Source: an uncultured Opitutales bacterium
GTDB taxonomy: Bacteria; Verrucomicrobiota; Verrucomicrobiia; Opitutales; Intestinicryptomonadaceae
Assembly (NCBI GenBank): GCA_944390805.1
Contig: CALXQW010000013.1
Coordinates: 1-64,000 of the forward strand
Reading direction: 5' to 3'
Length of the DNA: 64,000 nucleotides
Position numbers and translations under genes: made by a program. This document shows, in pieces, positions 63,201 to 64,000 of the stretch. The notes under the pieces were generated by a model that made no database searches, was not told where the DNA came from, and worked only from the letters and a program-made list of their open reading frames with translations. Every line of letters starts with the position of its first letter. The stretch's first letter is position 1.

Positions 63201-64000
63201 CTGTTTTTCAGCTTTCTTTGAAGTCTCATTCTTAAAATTATCGCCGCAAGATTAAGTTTTATTACTTTCGCCGTGAGTGTTAGAGCCATGCCGTACTGCA
63301 CATGCCCTACCCGCTCGGCCATTTCGTGCTCTGAACATATATTGTATATATTCCACGGAAGAGCCGTTGTTGGCTGGCTGAAAAGCTCGCTTAGCCCCAG
63401 TGCAACTCCAGTGCTGGTTGCGGCTGTAAATATTATCGGGGCTGTCTCGCCGGCAGCGCGCCCCATAGATATAATTATGCCTGTTAGCATGGAGGGCATC
63501 GCCGCGGGAAGAACAACGGTAAGTATCGCGCGCGCCTTGGTAGCCCCCAATGCGCCGGCAGCTTCTCTGTAAGAGTTGGGAACGGCTTTTAAGGCCTCTT
63601 CGCAGGAGCGTATTATAGTGGGAAGTATCAGAAGAGCAAGTGTCAGGGAACCAGCCAAAACGCTCTTGCCGTCGGATATTTTCAAAGTGTTTATTAAAAA
63701 CGCCAATCCAAAAAGCCCAAAGACCACGCTCGGAACACCCGCAAGAGTGCCTACACACATTCTTAGAAACCCGGTTATAGTGCCCTCGCGGGCGTATTCG
63801 GAAAAATACACAGCGCTTGCCATGCCAAGCGGTGCGGCAACAAGCATTGCGCCAAGCGTAAGCCAAAAGGTTCCAACTATCATAGGGAATATTCCTCCAA
63901 AAATGTTGGCGTCGGCTGGATCATCGGTGAAGAATCCCCAGTAAAATGAGGTGTGCGGCGCAAGCATTGCGTCGAAATTGTTCCGCAGAACCTCAAGCAT
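63197..64000 (-). CDS. pstA: Phosphate ABC transporter permease PstA (probably partial)
   Basis: Inner-membrane permease, at least 267 residues. The binding-protein-dependent transport motif [25 protein letters not shown] is present along with about six helices. An ATG sits exactly at the window edge (63998-64000), so the true start may lie outside. pstC and pstS would be expected further upstream, beyond the window. Confidence 0.95.
   Translation of the reverse strand: MLEVLRNNFDAMLAPHTSFYWGFFTDDPADANIFGGIFPMIVGTFWLTLGAMLVAAPLGMASAVYFSEYAREGTITGFLRMCVGTLAGVPSVVFGLFGLAFLINTLKISDGKSVLAGSLTLALLILPTIIRSCEEALKAVPNSYREAAGALGATKARAILTVVLPAAMPSMLTGIIISMGRAAGETAPIIFTAATSTGVALGLSELFSQPTTALPWNIYNICSEHEMAERVGHVQYGMALTLTAKVIKLNLAAIILRMRLQRKLKNR

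Noticed and set aside
1-64000. CRISPR array, rRNA operon, insertion sequence or prophage
   Set aside because: No regularly spaced repeats, rRNA sequence, transposase or phage structural genes were seen in the window; the serine recombinase is the only mobility-type gene.

Overview
The window looks like chromosomal DNA of a Verrucomicrobiota bacterium, probably an Opitutia/Puniceicoccales-type lineage. That placement is inferred from the mix of gene families and is not proven by any rRNA gene. Genes are of moderate GC and intergenic DNA is clearly AT-rich. An outer membrane is implied by lipoproteins, an LpxR-type lipid A deacylase and a DUF374 acyltransferase.

Layout. 50-126: tRNA-Asp. 344-1018: DUF374 acyltransferase. 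1640-3137 (minus): dnaX, split at a ten-A tract. 3187-11466 (minus): a compact six-gene chemosensory operon in the order of the Wsp surface-sensing system (receptor, CheW, CheR-TPR, CheW, CheA-REC, CheB) with no adjacent wspR. 11730-17587 (minus): large lipoprotein, Sel1-repeat protein, esterase, GH9-like hydrolase. 17953-20565: clpB, divergent from serS-purB-tgt. 24939-27691: an AT-rich insert with a serine recombinase, a 175-bp segment bounded by inverted repeats and a second copy of the large lipoprotein. 27781-33431: aroC, a hypothetical gene, hisC, hisB, hisH and gltA. 33594-36204: YugP-type peptidase, grpE, dnaJ. 36358-38679: secreted hypothetical protein and a phosphatase-superfamily protein. 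39530-53025 (minus): nuoB-N without nuoA. 54164: dnaA. 55927-61304: HTH protein, rsmD, lpxR-like, SGNH hydrolase, NhaP2-type antiporter. 61634-64000 (minus): phoU, pstB, pstA.

Main discovery. At 25590-25764 two perfect 21-bp inverted repeats enclose 133 bp. The recombinase gene starts 52 bp to the left. The lipoprotein reading frame begins at the right repeat but has no ATG, GTG or TTG start in the orientation given. The enclosed DNA carries, on the minus strand, a possible promoter, a GAGG ribosome site and an ATG. If the segment is flipped on paper, this ATG joins the lipoprotein frame exactly and gives a 654-residue lipoprotein, close to its 651-residue paralogue at 11730-13685. This is a DNA-inversion phase switch that adds or removes the start of a surface lipoprotein gene, captured here in the OFF state.

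Other notable points: the CheB-like protein lacks the receiver Asp; tgt lacks the three zinc cysteines; dnaX lacks most of its zinc-module cysteines; GrpE has an extra Cys/His-rich N-terminus; dnaX tau synthesis needs a frameshift at A10; the nuo operon lacks nuoA.
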